A DNA stretch of 64,000 nucleotides from an uncultured Microbacterium sp. GTDB lineage: Bacteria; Actinomycetota; Actinomycetes; Actinomycetales; Microbacteriaceae. The position numbers were made by a program, and so were the translations under genes. Below the pieces are notes generated by a model. That model saw nothing but the letters and a program-made list of their open reading frames with translations. It did no database searches and was not told where the DNA came from. The stretch lies in NCBI RefSeq assembly GCF_947488465.1, contig NZ_CANKZA010000001.1, forward strand, positions 930,001 through 994,000, in the 5' to 3' direction. The stretch's first letter is position 1. The number at the start of each line of letters is the position of its first letter. Positions 18,294 to 27,387 of this stretch are shown piece by piece.

Positions 18294-18334
18294 TGCATCT
18301 CAATGCACATTGGACCGACACTCTTGCACGAGTG
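18294..18334. promoter_or_regulatory. Two palindromes in the mmsB / LysR intergenic region
   Basis: TGCAT-ctca-ATGCA (18294-18307) and CACTC-ttgcac-GAGTG (18319-18334) lie between the divergent starts at 18214 and 18360. Position and dyad symmetry fit LysR-type operator and activation sites. Binding by the adjacent regulator is an inference. Confidence 0.5.
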
Positions 18335-18359
18335 TTGTGCGTTGGCGCACACTGATGGC

Positions 18360-19265
18360 GTGACCGCGACCGCACCAGAGCCCCCTCTCGACGCCTTGAT
18401 GACCTTCCTCGCGGTCGCGCGGCTGGGCCGGTACACCGCCGCCGGCGCAGTGCTGGGCATCAACCACTCCACGGTGTCGCGCCGCATTGCCGCGCTCGAG
18501 GCGGCGACGGGCGGACGGCTCCTCGTGCGGGGCGCGGGCGGATGGGAGGTCACCGATCTCGGTCGCCGCGCCGTCGGCACAGCGGAACGCATCGAGAGCT
18601 CGATGCGGGAGCTCCTCGACGGCGAGGACGGCGATCCCGTGCACGGAATAGTGCGCATCGCCGCGCCCGATGCGTTCACCTCCGCGTTCCTCGCGCCCGC
18701 GATGACCACGCTGCGCGCCGCGCATCCCGCCCTCGCCGTCGAACTCCTCTCGGCCACCCAGCGGGTGCGGCAAAACCGCTCGGGGGTCGACCTGGAGATC
18801 GTCGTCGGTCGTCCGCAGGTTCTGCGGGCGTACGCGACACCGGTCTGCGCCTACGCGCTGCGGCTCTACGCCACCGCGGACTATCTCGCGGCGCGCGGAA
18901 AGCCGGCATCCGTCGCCGATCTTGCGAACCACCCGCTCGTCTATTACGTCGAGAGCTCGCTACAGGTCGACGAACTCGACCGCGCGCTGCAAGAGCTCCC
19001 CGACTCTCCCCCGTCACTGCGGTCCACGAGCGTCTTCGCCCACGTCGAGGCGACGGCAGCGGGCGCGGGCATCGGGATCCTGCCCGATTTCCTCGGCGAT
19101 CGAGACTCGCGCCTGGTGCGCGTCCTCGACGGGGCCTACGAGCATCCCCTCGCGTACTGGGCGGTCGCGCGTGACGAAGGCACCCGCAATCCCGCGGTCG
19201 CCGAGACGCTCCGGGCGATCACCGAGCACATCCGTGTGGCGCAACGGATGCCCGCCAGCGCCTAG
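18360..19265 (+). CDS. LysR-family transcriptional regulator (probable regulator of mmsBA)
   Basis: 301 residues. N-terminal winged HTH: LDALMTFLAVARLGRYTAAG and INHSTVSRRIAALEAATG (residues 9-55). The C-terminal substrate-binding domain runs from about 85 to 295. GTG 18360 places the HTH at the usual distance; an upstream frame from 18303 runs through the palindromes and is unlikely. Divergent placement against mmsBA is the classical LysR arrangement, so it probably controls valine or hydroxyisobutyrate catabolism. Effector unknown. Confidence 0.85.
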   Translation: MTATAPEPPLDALMTFLAVARLGRYTAAGAVLGINHSTVSRRIAALEAATGGRLLVRGAGGWEVTDLGRRAVGTAERIESSMRELLDGEDGDPVHGIVRIAAPDAFTSAFLAPAMTTLRAAHPALAVELLSATQRVRQNRSGVDLEIVVGRPQVLRAYATPVCAYALRLYATADYLAARGKPASVADLANHPLVYYVESSLQVDELDRALQELPDSPPSLRSTSVFAHVEATAAGAGIGILPDFLGDRDSRLVRVLDGAYEHPLAYWAVARDEGTRNPAVAETLRAITEHIRVAQRMPASA

Positions 19266-19277
19266 ACTCGGGTGCCG

Positions 19278-20009
19278 ATGAAGCCCTTCCTGCTCCTGGC
19301 CACCCGCGCCGAAGATCGCCCCGCCGACGACGAATACACGCTGTTTCAGCGGTTCACCGGTCTCGCCGCTGGCGATCTCGTTCGCGTGCGGATGGAGGCC
19401 GGTCCGCTCGGTGACATCGATCTCGACGATTACTCCGGGATCTTCGTCGGGGGCGGGCCGTTCAACGCGTCAGACCCGCTCGAGAAGAAATCCGCCGTGC
19501 AGCGCCGGGTCGAAGCAGAGTTCGCGACACTGCTGGATGAGGTCGTCGCGCGGGACTTCCCGTTCTTCGGCGCGTGCTACGGCGTCGGGACCCTCGGCAC
19601 GCACCAGGGTGCGGTGATCGACGGCACGTACCGCGAGCCGATCAGTGTCATCGATGTGGCACTGACGCCCGAGGGCGCCGCCGATCCGGTTCTCGCCGGC
19701 ATGCCGGAGACGTTCGCCGCGTTCGTCGGCCACAAGGAGGCGATCACCGTCCTGCCTCCGTCGGCGACGCTGCTCGTCCGCGGCGCCGGATGCCCCGTGC
19801 AGATGTTCCGGGTCGGCCACAACGTGTACGCGACCCAGTTCCACCCGGAGTGCGATGTCGAGGGGATCTCCACCCGCATCCGCGTGTATGCCGGGCACGG
19901 CTACTTCGGCGAGGGCGAACTGGATGCCACGCTCCAGGCCGTGCGTCGACTCCCCGTCGTGCACACCGGCGCGATCCTCCGCCGGTTCACCGAGCGCTAC
20001 GCCCGCTGA
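19278..20009 (+). CDS. Class I glutamine amidotransferase (GMP-synthase-like domain)
   Basis: 243 residues. Catalytic triad signature: GACYGVGTLG (nucleophile Cys, about residue 97) and ATQFHPECD (His and Glu, about 189-195). Stand-alone class I GATases of this type hydrolyse glutamine or gamma-glutamyl compounds; the partner or substrate is not evident. No synthetase gene is adjacent, so it is not guaA. Start could be GTG 19272 or ATG 19278; ATG is chosen. A hairpin terminator follows the stop. Confidence 0.82.
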   Translation: MKPFLLLATRAEDRPADDEYTLFQRFTGLAAGDLVRVRMEAGPLGDIDLDDYSGIFVGGGPFNASDPLEKKSAVQRRVEAEFATLLDEVVARDFPFFGACYGVGTLGTHQGAVIDGTYREPISVIDVALTPEGAADPVLAGMPETFAAFVGHKEAITVLPPSATLLVRGAGCPVQMFRVGHNVYATQFHPECDVEGISTRIRVYAGHGYFGEGELDATLQAVRRLPVVHTGAILRRFTERYAR

Positions 20010-20026
20010 ACCGCTGGCGCGATCAG

Positions 20027-20074
20027 TGGGCGCAGATGGATGCTTCCCCACGGGGAAACGACGATCTGCGCCCA
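20027..20074. terminator. Terminator between the amidotransferase gene and glgP
   Basis: TGGGCGCAGAT pairs with ATCTGCGCCCA around an inner CCCC/GGGG stem. It sits in the gap between convergent genes. Confidence 0.75.
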
Positions 20075-20099
20075 CAGAATGCATCGAGGAGAAGCGCGC

Positions 20100-22634
20100 T
20101 CAGCGCAGGGGCTGGGCGCGCCAGATGCGATCGATGTAGTCACGCATCGACCGGTCGGACGAGAAGAATCCGCTGCGGGCGACGTTGAGGATCGCCGCGT
20201 GGGTCCAGGCATCCTGATCGGCATACGCGGCGTCGACCTTGTCTTGCGCCGCGATGTAGGTCGAGTAGTCCGCCAGCACCATGAATCGGTCGTCGTAGAG
20301 CAAGTTCGACACGACCGGCTCAAACACGCTCTTGTCGCCGCCGGAGAAGGCACCCGAGGCGATCAGATCCATCGCGCGGCGCAGGCTCTCATCGCCCTGG
20401 TAGAAGTCGGCCGGCTTGTAGCCGCGCGCCCACAGCGCCTCGACCTCGGGCTCGCTCATCCCGAAGAGGAAGAAGTTGTCGTCGCCCACGAGCTCGCGGA
20501 TCTCGACGTTCGCACCGTCGTCCGTGCCGATCGTGAGCGCACCGTTGAGGGCGAACTTCATGTTTCCCGTGCCGGATGCTTCCTTACCCGCGAGGGAGAT
20601 CTGCTCGGAGAGGTCGGCGGCCGGGATCACCCGTTCGGCGAGGGTCACGTTGTAGTTCGGCGGGAACAGCACCTTCAACCGCCCCTCGACGCGCGGATCG
20701 TTGTTGACGACCGAGCCGACGGCGTTGATGAGGTGGATGATGCGCTTGGCCATCGCGTAGCCCGGCGCCGCCTTCGCGCCGAAGATGAACGTGCGCGGCT
20801 GAATGTCGGATGCCGCCACCTGACCCGACACGATGCGCTCGTACTGCGTGACGATGTGCAGCACCTTGAGCATCTGCCGCTTGTATTCGTGCAGGCGCTT
20901 GACCATGACGTCGAGCATGTGGCCATCGCTGACCGTGAATCCGTCGCGGGCCAGCAGCACGTCGTTGAGGTGGCGCTTGTTGGCGGCTTTCACCGCGGCG
21001 AACGCCTCGCGGAAGAGCGGGTCCTCAGCGGATGCTTCCAGTTCGCGCAGGCGCTCGAGGTCGGTGAGCCAGCCGGTGCCGATCGCCTCGGTGATGAGGT
21101 CGGACAGGCCCGGGTTCGCGAGCCGGATGAAACGGCGTGGGGTGATGCCGTTCGTGACGTTGGTGAACTTGCCCGGGTAGAACTCGTTGAAGTCGGGCAG
21201 CACCTTGTCGCGCAGCAGCTGCGAGTGCAGCTCCGCGACGCCGTTGACCTTCGCGCCGGCGACCGTCGCGAGGTACGCCATCCGCACCGACCGCTCGGGG
21301 AACTCGCTGATGATCGACATGTTGCGCAGGCGCATCTCGTCGTCGCCGAAGCGCGCGCGGACGGCATCCAGGAACTCGTCGTTGATGCGGTAGATGATCT
21401 CGAGGTGTCGGGGCAGGAGCCGGCCCAGCAGGTCGACCGACCAGACTTCCAGCGCCTCGGGCAGCAGTGTGTGGCACGTGTAGGCGAAGCACTGCTGGGT
21501 GATCGCCCACGCCTCATCCCAGTCGAGCTTCTTCTCATCGAGCAGCACGCGCATGAACTCCGGCACACCGATGACGGGATGCGTGTCGTTCAGCTGGAAG
21601 ATGACGCGCTCGGGCAGCTTCGCGAGGTCGAAGTCCGGCGCCAGCTGGTGGTCGAAGAAGTCCTTGATGGATGCCGCGACGAAGAAGTACTGCTGCTGCA
21701 GGCGCAGCTCCTTGCCCTGCGGGGTGGAGTCTTCGGGATAGAGCACCTTCGAGATGTTCTCGGCGAACGTCTGCGACCGCACGGCTTCTTCGTAGTCGCC
21801 GGAGTTGAACACGCGCAGGTCGAACGAGTTCGTCGCCTTCGCGCTCCAGAGGCGGAGCGTGTTGACGCGGCCGTTCTGGTACCCCGGGACCATGTAGTTG
21901 TACGGGATGGCCAGCACGTTCCACGCGGGGATCCAGCGGCTGCGTTCCGTGCCCTCGTCGTCATAGTGCTCGGTATAGCCGCCGAACGACACGGGCTGGG
22001 CGGCCTCGGGGTGCGGGAACTCCCAGGGCGACCCCATCGTGAGCCACGAGTCGGGCTGCTCGACCTGCTGGCCGTCCTGGAACGTCTGCCGGAAGATTCC
22101 GTACTCGTAGCGGATGCCGTACCCGATGTTCGGCACGGCCATCGTCGCGAGCGAATCGATGAAGCAGGCGGCCAAACGTCCGAGCCCGCCGTTGCCGAGG
22201 CCGGGTTCGACCTCCGCCGCGCGGAGGTCTTCGATGTCGATGCCGCACTCCGCCATCGCGGTCGTGGCGATATCGGTCAGGCCGCTCGCGAGCAGGTTGT
22301 TGTCGAGCTGGCGGCCGAGGAGATACTCCGCCGAGAGGTAGCAGACGCCCTTGACCTGTGCGACGCGCTGGCGGCGGAGGTCTTCGAGCCACCGGGCCAT
22401 GAGGTAGTCGCGCACGGTCATCGCGAACGCGAAGTACCGGTCGTTCGCGCTGGCGGCCGACAGTGGTACGCCGCGCTCGTAATTGAGGTTGCGCAGGAAC
22501 TGGCGCACGAACCCGTCGACCGTGCTGGCGGGGCCCGCGACGGGCGCGAGCGCCAGCGGATGGGTCGCCTGAAGCGGGTGGGATGCTGCTGCGGCAGCGG
22601 AACTGGGACCGGTCACAGGTTCATGTTCTGACAC
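20100..22634 (-). CDS. glgP: Glycogen/maltodextrin phosphorylase
   Basis: 844 residues, typical of GT35 phosphorylases releasing glucose-1-phosphate from alpha-1,4-glucans. The PLP-lysine region is clear: GKEASGTGNMKFALNGALTI. Further family blocks are GNGGLGRLAACFIDSLAT and QLNDTHPVI. ATG 22634 begins MSEHEPVTGPSS; the first ~35 residues are a variable extension. It probably acts in storage glycogen breakdown. No other glg genes lie in the window. A BrkB-like membrane protein gene lies just upstream on the same strand. Confidence 0.94.
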   Translation of the reverse strand: MSEHEPVTGPSSAAAAASHPLQATHPLALAPVAGPASTVDGFVRQFLRNLNYERGVPLSAASANDRYFAFAMTVRDYLMARWLEDLRRQRVAQVKGVCYLSAEYLLGRQLDNNLLASGLTDIATTAMAECGIDIEDLRAAEVEPGLGNGGLGRLAACFIDSLATMAVPNIGYGIRYEYGIFRQTFQDGQQVEQPDSWLTMGSPWEFPHPEAAQPVSFGGYTEHYDDEGTERSRWIPAWNVLAIPYNYMVPGYQNGRVNTLRLWSAKATNSFDLRVFNSGDYEEAVRSQTFAENISKVLYPEDSTPQGKELRLQQQYFFVAASIKDFFDHQLAPDFDLAKLPERVIFQLNDTHPVIGVPEFMRVLLDEKKLDWDEAWAITQQCFAYTCHTLLPEALEVWSVDLLGRLLPRHLEIIYRINDEFLDAVRARFGDDEMRLRNMSIISEFPERSVRMAYLATVAGAKVNGVAELHSQLLRDKVLPDFNEFYPGKFTNVTNGITPRRFIRLANPGLSDLITEAIGTGWLTDLERLRELEASAEDPLFREAFAAVKAANKRHLNDVLLARDGFTVSDGHMLDVMVKRLHEYKRQMLKVLHIVTQYERIVSGQVAASDIQPRTFIFGAKAAPGYAMAKRIIHLINAVGSVVNNDPRVEGRLKVLFPPNYNVTLAERVIPAADLSEQISLAGKEASGTGNMKFALNGALTIGTDDGANVEIRELVGDDNFFLFGMSEPEVEALWARGYKPADFYQGDESLRRAMDLIASGAFSGGDKSVFEPVVSNLLYDDRFMVLADYSTYIAAQDKVDAAYADQDAWTHAAILNVARSGFFSSDRSMRDYIDRIWRAQPLR

Positions 22635-22707
22635 GCTCCCACGCTAATGCCCCGCGCGCTTCGGCGCACATCGAGCGGGCGGATGTAACACAGGGATTAC
22701 CCGCGCG

Positions 22708-23703
22708 TCATGTACCCGTTCGTTCCTGCTCCTCCGCCTCGCGCGCTGCGGAGAGCTCGGCCGTGGCGACCAGGACGGCATCTTCGGCCCGGCGCAGGCG
22801 GTGCTGCGCGAGCGTCGCGGCGCCGAAGCGGGCGCGCACGCGGTCGGCATCTTCCTCGACGAGGGTCATGATGTAGGCCGTCGCGATGAGAATCACCTGC
22901 GCCGAGAGGTTGAACCACAACAGCAGCGCGATCAGCGCGCCGAACGAAGCAAGTAGCGGGTTGGATGCCGCTCCCCCGACAAACAGGCCCGAGGCCTGCT
23001 GCAGCACTGTCAGGCCGATTGCGCCCAGGAGCGAACCGGTCCACAGCGCGCGAGCCGGAGCGCGGACACCCGACAGCGTGCGGAACAGCACCGCGATGGC
23101 GACGGCATCCAACGCGAACGTGACGACGATCGCGAAGATCCGACTCCCCCACGTGATGAGGGGGTCATCGCTCGCGACGCCCAGCCACGCGGCGACCGCG
23201 CTGAGCCCCGCCGTGCCGAGCACGGTGACGACCGCCGAGGCGGCCAGCGCACCGCCCGCGCCGACCGCGAGGGCGAGGTTGCGCAGCAACACCCAGATGA
23301 AGAGGACGTCGTCCGTGAGTTGATCGCAGATCGCGCGCATCGCGGTGCGCAGCGACCCGATCGCGCCGATGGCCGCACCGATCAGACCGACGAGCGCCAG
23401 GATGCCGGCCACCGACAGTCCCGCGGGCGCCGTCACCTGGTCGAGGTCGATCAGGCCGCCGTCGCCGACGAGTCCGGGAATGGCGCTGTCGACGGCATCG
23501 ACCAACGCGTTCCAGGCCGCGGGGTTGCCGCTGAGCCACAGCGCCGCCGCCGAGAAGCCCAGCAGCACGCCCGCGAACACGCTGAAGAGCGTGCGGTAGG
23601 TGACGCTGTCGGCGAGCACCGGTCCGCGCCGCTCGCTGTACCGGAGGAATGCACGGACCGGGACCAGGGTCAGGGCCCAAGCGATAACGCGCGCGATGTT
23701 CAT
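22708..23703 (-). CDS. YihY/BrkB-family inner membrane protein
   Basis: 331 residues with about six hydrophobic helices. Family features include RYSERRGPVLADSVTYRTLF near residue 22 and the LLWFNLSAQVILIATAYI block before a charged C-terminal tail. Once called RNase BN, the family is now regarded as an integral membrane protein or possible transporter of unknown substrate. Divergent from pilB. ATG 23703. Confidence 0.88.
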   Translation of the reverse strand: MNIARVIAWALTLVPVRAFLRYSERRGPVLADSVTYRTLFSVFAGVLLGFSAAALWLSGNPAAWNALVDAVDSAIPGLVGDGGLIDLDQVTAPAGLSVAGILALVGLIGAAIGAIGSLRTAMRAICDQLTDDVLFIWVLLRNLALAVGAGGALAASAVVTVLGTAGLSAVAAWLGVASDDPLITWGSRIFAIVVTFALDAVAIAVLFRTLSGVRAPARALWTGSLLGAIGLTVLQQASGLFVGGAASNPLLASFGALIALLLWFNLSAQVILIATAYIMTLVEEDADRVRARFGAATLAQHRLRRAEDAVLVATAELSAAREAEEQERTGT

Positions 23704-23789
23704 GCCGCCCAGGATATGCGCCGGTGCCGACGTTCCGCGGGGCCTTGACAGGTCACTCGGTGTGCACTCTTGTCACAGAGAACTCTCTA

Positions 23790-23819
23790 TTCACATCCGT
23801 ACCACCGGCGGCATAGGAT
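23790..23819 (+). promoter_or_regulatory. Candidate promoter of pilB
   Basis: TTCACA (23790-23795), an 18-base spacer and TAGGAT (23814-23819) precede the GTG at 23842. A TTGACA at about 23744 lacks a good -10 partner. Confidence 0.45.
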
Positions 23820-23841
23820 ACAGAACGGGAGAGGATCCACC

Positions 23842-25509
23842 GTGAAGGGACTCGCGGAATCGCTCGTTCGGTCTGGGGCCGTTCGAGCTGAGGACATGTG
23901 GGATGCCGTCGCCGAATACGGGGACGGTCCTGAGCTGCGCCACAAACTGGTCGCGGCACGCTTGGCGACCGAGACGCAGGTCGCGGAGGGAATCGCCGCG
24001 CAGACCGGCCTCCCGTTCATCGACCTGGCCTCCATCACCCTGTCTGCCGACACGATCGCTTCGGTGCCCGCGGCTCTCTGTCGCCGCTACCACGTCATCC
24101 CGATCGAGCGGGGGCGTCGCAGCCTCACGATCGGGATGCTGGATCCGACCGACCTCATCGCGATCGACGACATCACAACGGCGACCGAGCTCAATATCCG
24201 GCCCGCCGTCGTCTCGGCCGATGCCTTGGAAGCCGCGTTCGGTCGGTTCTTGCGGTCCGACGAGGAGCTCAGCGACCTGTCGGAGCAGATCGGCGAGAGC
24301 GCCGTTGCCGATGGTTCGGCCGGCACGGAGTCGATTGAAGAATCGGTCGACGACGCCCCGATCGTCCGGTTCGTGAACCTCCTCATCAGTCAGGCGATCA
24401 ACGACCGCGCGAGCGACATCCACATCGAGCCCGGCGAGAAGCAGCTGCTGGTGCGCTACCGCATCGACGGCGTGCTCCACGAGATGCAGCGCGCCGATCG
24501 TGCGATCCAGGACGGCGTCATCTCTCGGCTCAAGATCATGGCTGCGGTCGACATCGCCGAACGCCGCAAGCCCCAGGACGGTCGCTTGTCCGTCCATCAC
24601 GACGGCCGTCAGATCGACCTGCGCCTGGCTACCCTCCCGACAGTGTGGGGCGAGAAGATCGTCATGCGAATCCTCGACAGCTCCGCCCAGTCGCTCTCGA
24701 TGGGCGATCTGCGCTTCTCCATCCGCAACGAGCAGCGCTTCCGCGGTGCGATCACGCGTCCGCATGGCATGGTGCTGGTGACCGGCCCGACCGGCTCCGG
24801 CAAGTCGACGACGCTGTACACCGCGCTGAACACCGTCGCCAATCCGCGGATCAACGTGATCACGGTCGAGGACCCGGTCGAGTACCGGATGGCCGGTATC
24901 AATCAGGTGCAGGTAAACGCCCGCGCCGGCATGACGTTCCAAGCGGCACTGCGCTCGATCCTCCGGTCCGACCCCGACGTCGTGCTCGTCGGGGAGATCC
25001 GCGACCAAGAAACCGCGACGATCTCGATCGAGGCGGCCCTGACCGGTCACCTCGTGCTGTCGACCCTGCACACGAACGATGCCCCGTCGGCGCTCACGCG
25101 TCTCGTCGAGATCGGATGCGAGCCGTTCTTGGTCGGTACTGCCCTGTCGGCGGTCGTCGCGCAGCGCCTCGCCCGGCGCCTGTGCGTGAAGTGCCGCGAG
25201 GCCTACACCGAGAGCCGCGACGTGCTCTCGTCGGTGAAGTTCCCCCATAATCCCCTCGATCCGCCCGTGCTGTATCGCGCCGTGGGATGCTCGGCCTGCT
25301 CCGGCACGGGATACCGCGGTCGCGTCGCACTGCACGAGGTGATGGAAGTCACCGAGAGCCTCGAGCAGATGGTCGTCGGTCACGCGACCGGAACCGAACT
25401 TCGCCAATCGGCGCTGGCGGACGGGATGATCCCCCTCCGCGAAGACGGCTTCAGCAAGGTCTCCGAGGGCATCACGACGATCGAAGAAGTGCTGCGCGTC
25501 TCGATCTGA
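23842..25509 (+). CDS. pilB: Type IV pilus extension ATPase PilB (GspE/PulE family)
   Basis: 555-residue secretion ATPase that powers pilin polymerisation at the inner face of the membrane. N-terminal MshEN domain (about 1-150), then Walker A GPTGSGKSTT (about 315-324), Walker B VLVGEIRDQET (about 384) and HLVLSTLHTNDAPSA. A tetracysteine zinc site is formed by CVKC (about 449) and CSACSGTGYRG (about 484), as in true PilB proteins. GTG 23842 follows GGAGAGGA; the open frame upstream of it overlaps the promoter. The other pilus genes lie 3 kb to the right on the opposite strand, beyond hipBA and a nuclease gene. Confidence 0.94.
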   Translation: MKGLAESLVRSGAVRAEDMWDAVAEYGDGPELRHKLVAARLATETQVAEGIAAQTGLPFIDLASITLSADTIASVPAALCRRYHVIPIERGRRSLTIGMLDPTDLIAIDDITTATELNIRPAVVSADALEAAFGRFLRSDEELSDLSEQIGESAVADGSAGTESIEESVDDAPIVRFVNLLISQAINDRASDIHIEPGEKQLLVRYRIDGVLHEMQRADRAIQDGVISRLKIMAAVDIAERRKPQDGRLSVHHDGRQIDLRLATLPTVWGEKIVMRILDSSAQSLSMGDLRFSIRNEQRFRGAITRPHGMVLVTGPTGSGKSTTLYTALNTVANPRINVITVEDPVEYRMAGINQVQVNARAGMTFQAALRSILRSDPDVVLVGEIRDQETATISIEAALTGHLVLSTLHTNDAPSALTRLVEIGCEPFLVGTALSAVVAQRLARRLCVKCREAYTESRDVLSSVKFPHNPLDPPVLYRAVGCSACSGTGYRGRVALHEVMEVTESLEQMVVGHATGTELRQSALADGMIPLREDGFSKVSEGITTIEEVLRVSI

Positions 25510-25528
25510 CGCTTCCGCGGTACCGCTC

Positions 25529-25577
25529 GGTATCTAGATAATCCGATACGTGCGAGGTATCGTGATAATCCGATACC
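25529..25577 (+). promoter_or_regulatory. Two inverted-repeat operators upstream of hipB
   Basis: GGTATC-tagataatcc-GATACg (25529-25550) and GGTATC-gtgataatcc-GATACC (25556-25577) repeat with 27-base periodicity just before the hipB ribosome site. The spacer GATAATCC is shared. This recalls the paired TATCC-N8-GGATA operators bound by E. coli HipB and predicts autoregulation. Confidence 0.8.
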
Positions 25578-25590
25578 TCAGGAGCATCTC

Positions 25591-25836
25591 ATGGCACAGC
25601 GCACCGCGCGACTTCGCGCACCCGCCGACTTCGGACTTGCCGTTCAGCAGGCGCGCATCGCGCGTGGGATGTCGCAGACCGAGTTGGCCGCAGAGCTCGA
25701 CATCCCCCAGAGCATGATCAGCGAGATCGAGAACGGCAAATCCACGATCTATCTGCGCCGATTGCTCGGCATCGCCCACGTCACCGGGATCGAGTTCAGC
25801 GCACGGTGGGAGGATGCCGATGCGACTGACCATTGA
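25591..25836 (+). CDS. hipB: HipB-like antitoxin, XRE-family HTH
   Basis: 81 residues, almost entirely one HTH_3 domain: FGLAVQQARIARGMSQTELA then IPQSMISEIENGKSTIYLRR. It pairs with hipA immediately downstream; the frames overlap by 17 bases, so they are translationally coupled. CAGGAG precedes the ATG. It should bind the two GGTATC/GATACC operators upstream and neutralise HipA. Confidence 0.9.
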   Translation: MAQRTARLRAPADFGLAVQQARIARGMSQTELAAELDIPQSMISEIENGKSTIYLRRLLGIAHVTGIEFSARWEDADATDH

Positions 25837-27043
25837 GCTCCATGACACGACGATCGGCACCCTCGAGGGCGACGCGCGGTCTTTCGACTTCTCCCCCAGC
25901 TCGAACGGGATCGAGAGATTCGGAGCCAACAGCACCATCTTGTCGGTCGCGGTCCCCTTGGTCGGAGGCCAACGTCGAGATCACGCCGGTCGTCGACGCA
26001 CCTGGTTCTCGGAGCTCCTCCCCGAAGGCGATCAGTACGAGTATCTGATCAGTCAGGCGGGGCTCCGGCGCGATGACATTCCCGCCTTCCTCGCTCGCTA
26101 CGGCCGAGATGTCGCGGGTGCGCTGCAAATCTGGGATCTCGATGACCCCACCGAGCCACGCACACCCGCGGTGCGTTCGCTCGACGAAGACGCGGTGCGC
26201 GCGCTGCTGGAAGATCCCATCGGGTCGCCGCTGGCCAACGACCCCCGAGCCGGCCGGTCTTCTCTCGGAGGCGTACAGCCCAAGGTCGTCCTCGTGCGCA
26301 CGGAGACGGGCTGGGCGCAAGCGCTCGGCGGCTATCCGACCACGCACATCCTCAAGCCGCAACTTCCGGGTGACAACGCGACCGTGATCTACGACGAAGA
26401 GTTCGGATCGCGCATCGCTCGCCGGATGGGATTGGCCGCTTTCGACACGAGGATCGCAGATTTCGCCGGCCTGCCCGCACTCGTCATCGAGCGTTTCGAT
26501 CGCCACAACGGGTCTCGCGTCCATCAGGAAGATTTCGCTCAGGCGCTGGGTGCGCGCGGCATCCAGAAGTATCAGGAGTACGGCGGGGTCGTGAGTACAC
26601 GGCGGATCGCCGACACCCTGACGATGCATGCTCCCGAGAGCGAGCTCCGAACGCTCGCGAGACTTGTCGTTCTCGCGGTGGGCGTCGGAAACCTCGACAT
26701 GCACGCAAAGAACATCGGCCTGCTGCACCCGATCGACGACAACGTCGAACTCGCTCCCGCGTATGACGTGGTCCCCCAGGCTCACCTGAGCCGCGATGGG
26801 AAGCTGGCACTCGCGATCAATCGGAAGTATCGGCACCACGACATCACGCGCGGTGATGTGGTCGCGGAGGTGTCTTCCTGGGGGGTGCGGCGCGCAGAAA
26901 AAGTCGTCGCAGACGCGATCGAGGAGCTTGAATCGATCGTCGAGGCCGAGGAGCCCCTGGACGGGGCGGCGTGGAACCTGAAGCCGAACGTCACTGCGTT
27001 CGTTCAGAACCTCGCAGACGGGGGTCCGATCGGGGGGCGTTGA
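25820..27043 (+). CDS. hipA: HipA-like Ser/Thr kinase toxin
   Basis: 407 residues. Kinase elements: SSLGGVQPKVVLV (ATP-binding Gly loop region), ILKPQLPG (Lys), VIERFDRHNG, catalytic loop VGNLDMHAKN (Asp and Asn) and metal site APAYDVVP. An N-subdomain-1 region (about 1-100) precedes the kinase core, so this is the full-length single-chain form. HipA toxins phosphorylate glutamyl-tRNA synthetase or related targets and slow growth. ATG 25820 follows GGGAGG; an ATG two codons upstream is possible. Four 83-bp repeats follow the stop. Confidence 0.9.
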   Translation: MRLTIELHDTTIGTLEGDARSFDFSPSSNGIERFGANSTILSVAVPLVGGQRRDHAGRRRTWFSELLPEGDQYEYLISQAGLRRDDIPAFLARYGRDVAGALQIWDLDDPTEPRTPAVRSLDEDAVRALLEDPIGSPLANDPRAGRSSLGGVQPKVVLVRTETGWAQALGGYPTTHILKPQLPGDNATVIYDEEFGSRIARRMGLAAFDTRIADFAGLPALVIERFDRHNGSRVHQEDFAQALGARGIQKYQEYGGVVSTRRIADTLTMHAPESELRTLARLVVLAVGVGNLDMHAKNIGLLHPIDDNVELAPAYDVVPQAHLSRDGKLALAINRKYRHHDITRGDVVAEVSSWGVRRAEKVVADAIEELESIVEAEEPLDGAAWNLKPNVTAFVQNLADGGPIGGR

Positions 27044-27062
27044 GGCCACCGCGCGGTCGTCG

Positions 27063-27386
27063 GTATCCCGGGCCACTTTTGTCGCCTCGGATGCCACCAG
27101 GCGACCAAACGTGCCCGCAACGCAGCGCGACCCAGCAGCGCCCCCGCATCCCGGGCCTGTTCTGTCGCCACGGATGCCGGCATCCGACCAAAGCTGCCCG
27201 CAACGCAACGCGCGCCGAGCGGTGCCTCGCAAACCGGGCCGCTTTTGTCGCCGTGGATGCCGGCATCCGACCAAAGCTGCCCGCAACGCAACGCGCGCCG
27301 AGCGGTGCCTCGCAAACCGGGCCTGTTCTGTCGCCGTGGATGCCGGCATCCGACCAAAGCTGCCCGCAATGCACTGCGGGTGGGAC
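27063..27386. repeat. Tandem array of four 83-bp hairpin units
   Basis: CCGGGCC starts recur at 27068, 27151, 27234 and 27317, an exact 83-base period. Each unit has CCGGGCC, TGTCGCC, then (units 2-4) the perfect palindrome GGATGCCGGCATCC, then GACCAAAGC and GCCCGCAA. Unit 1 is more diverged. The array fills the gap between the convergent hipA and DUF559 genes and contains no gene; short frames through it are by-products of the repeat. Confidence 0.92.
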
Positions 27387-27387
27387 G

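Noticed and set aside
27063..27386. CRISPR-like array or repeat proteins in the 83-bp units
   Set aside because: Units are contiguous tandem copies with palindromes and no variable spacers; no cas genes; frames across them are periodic artefacts.
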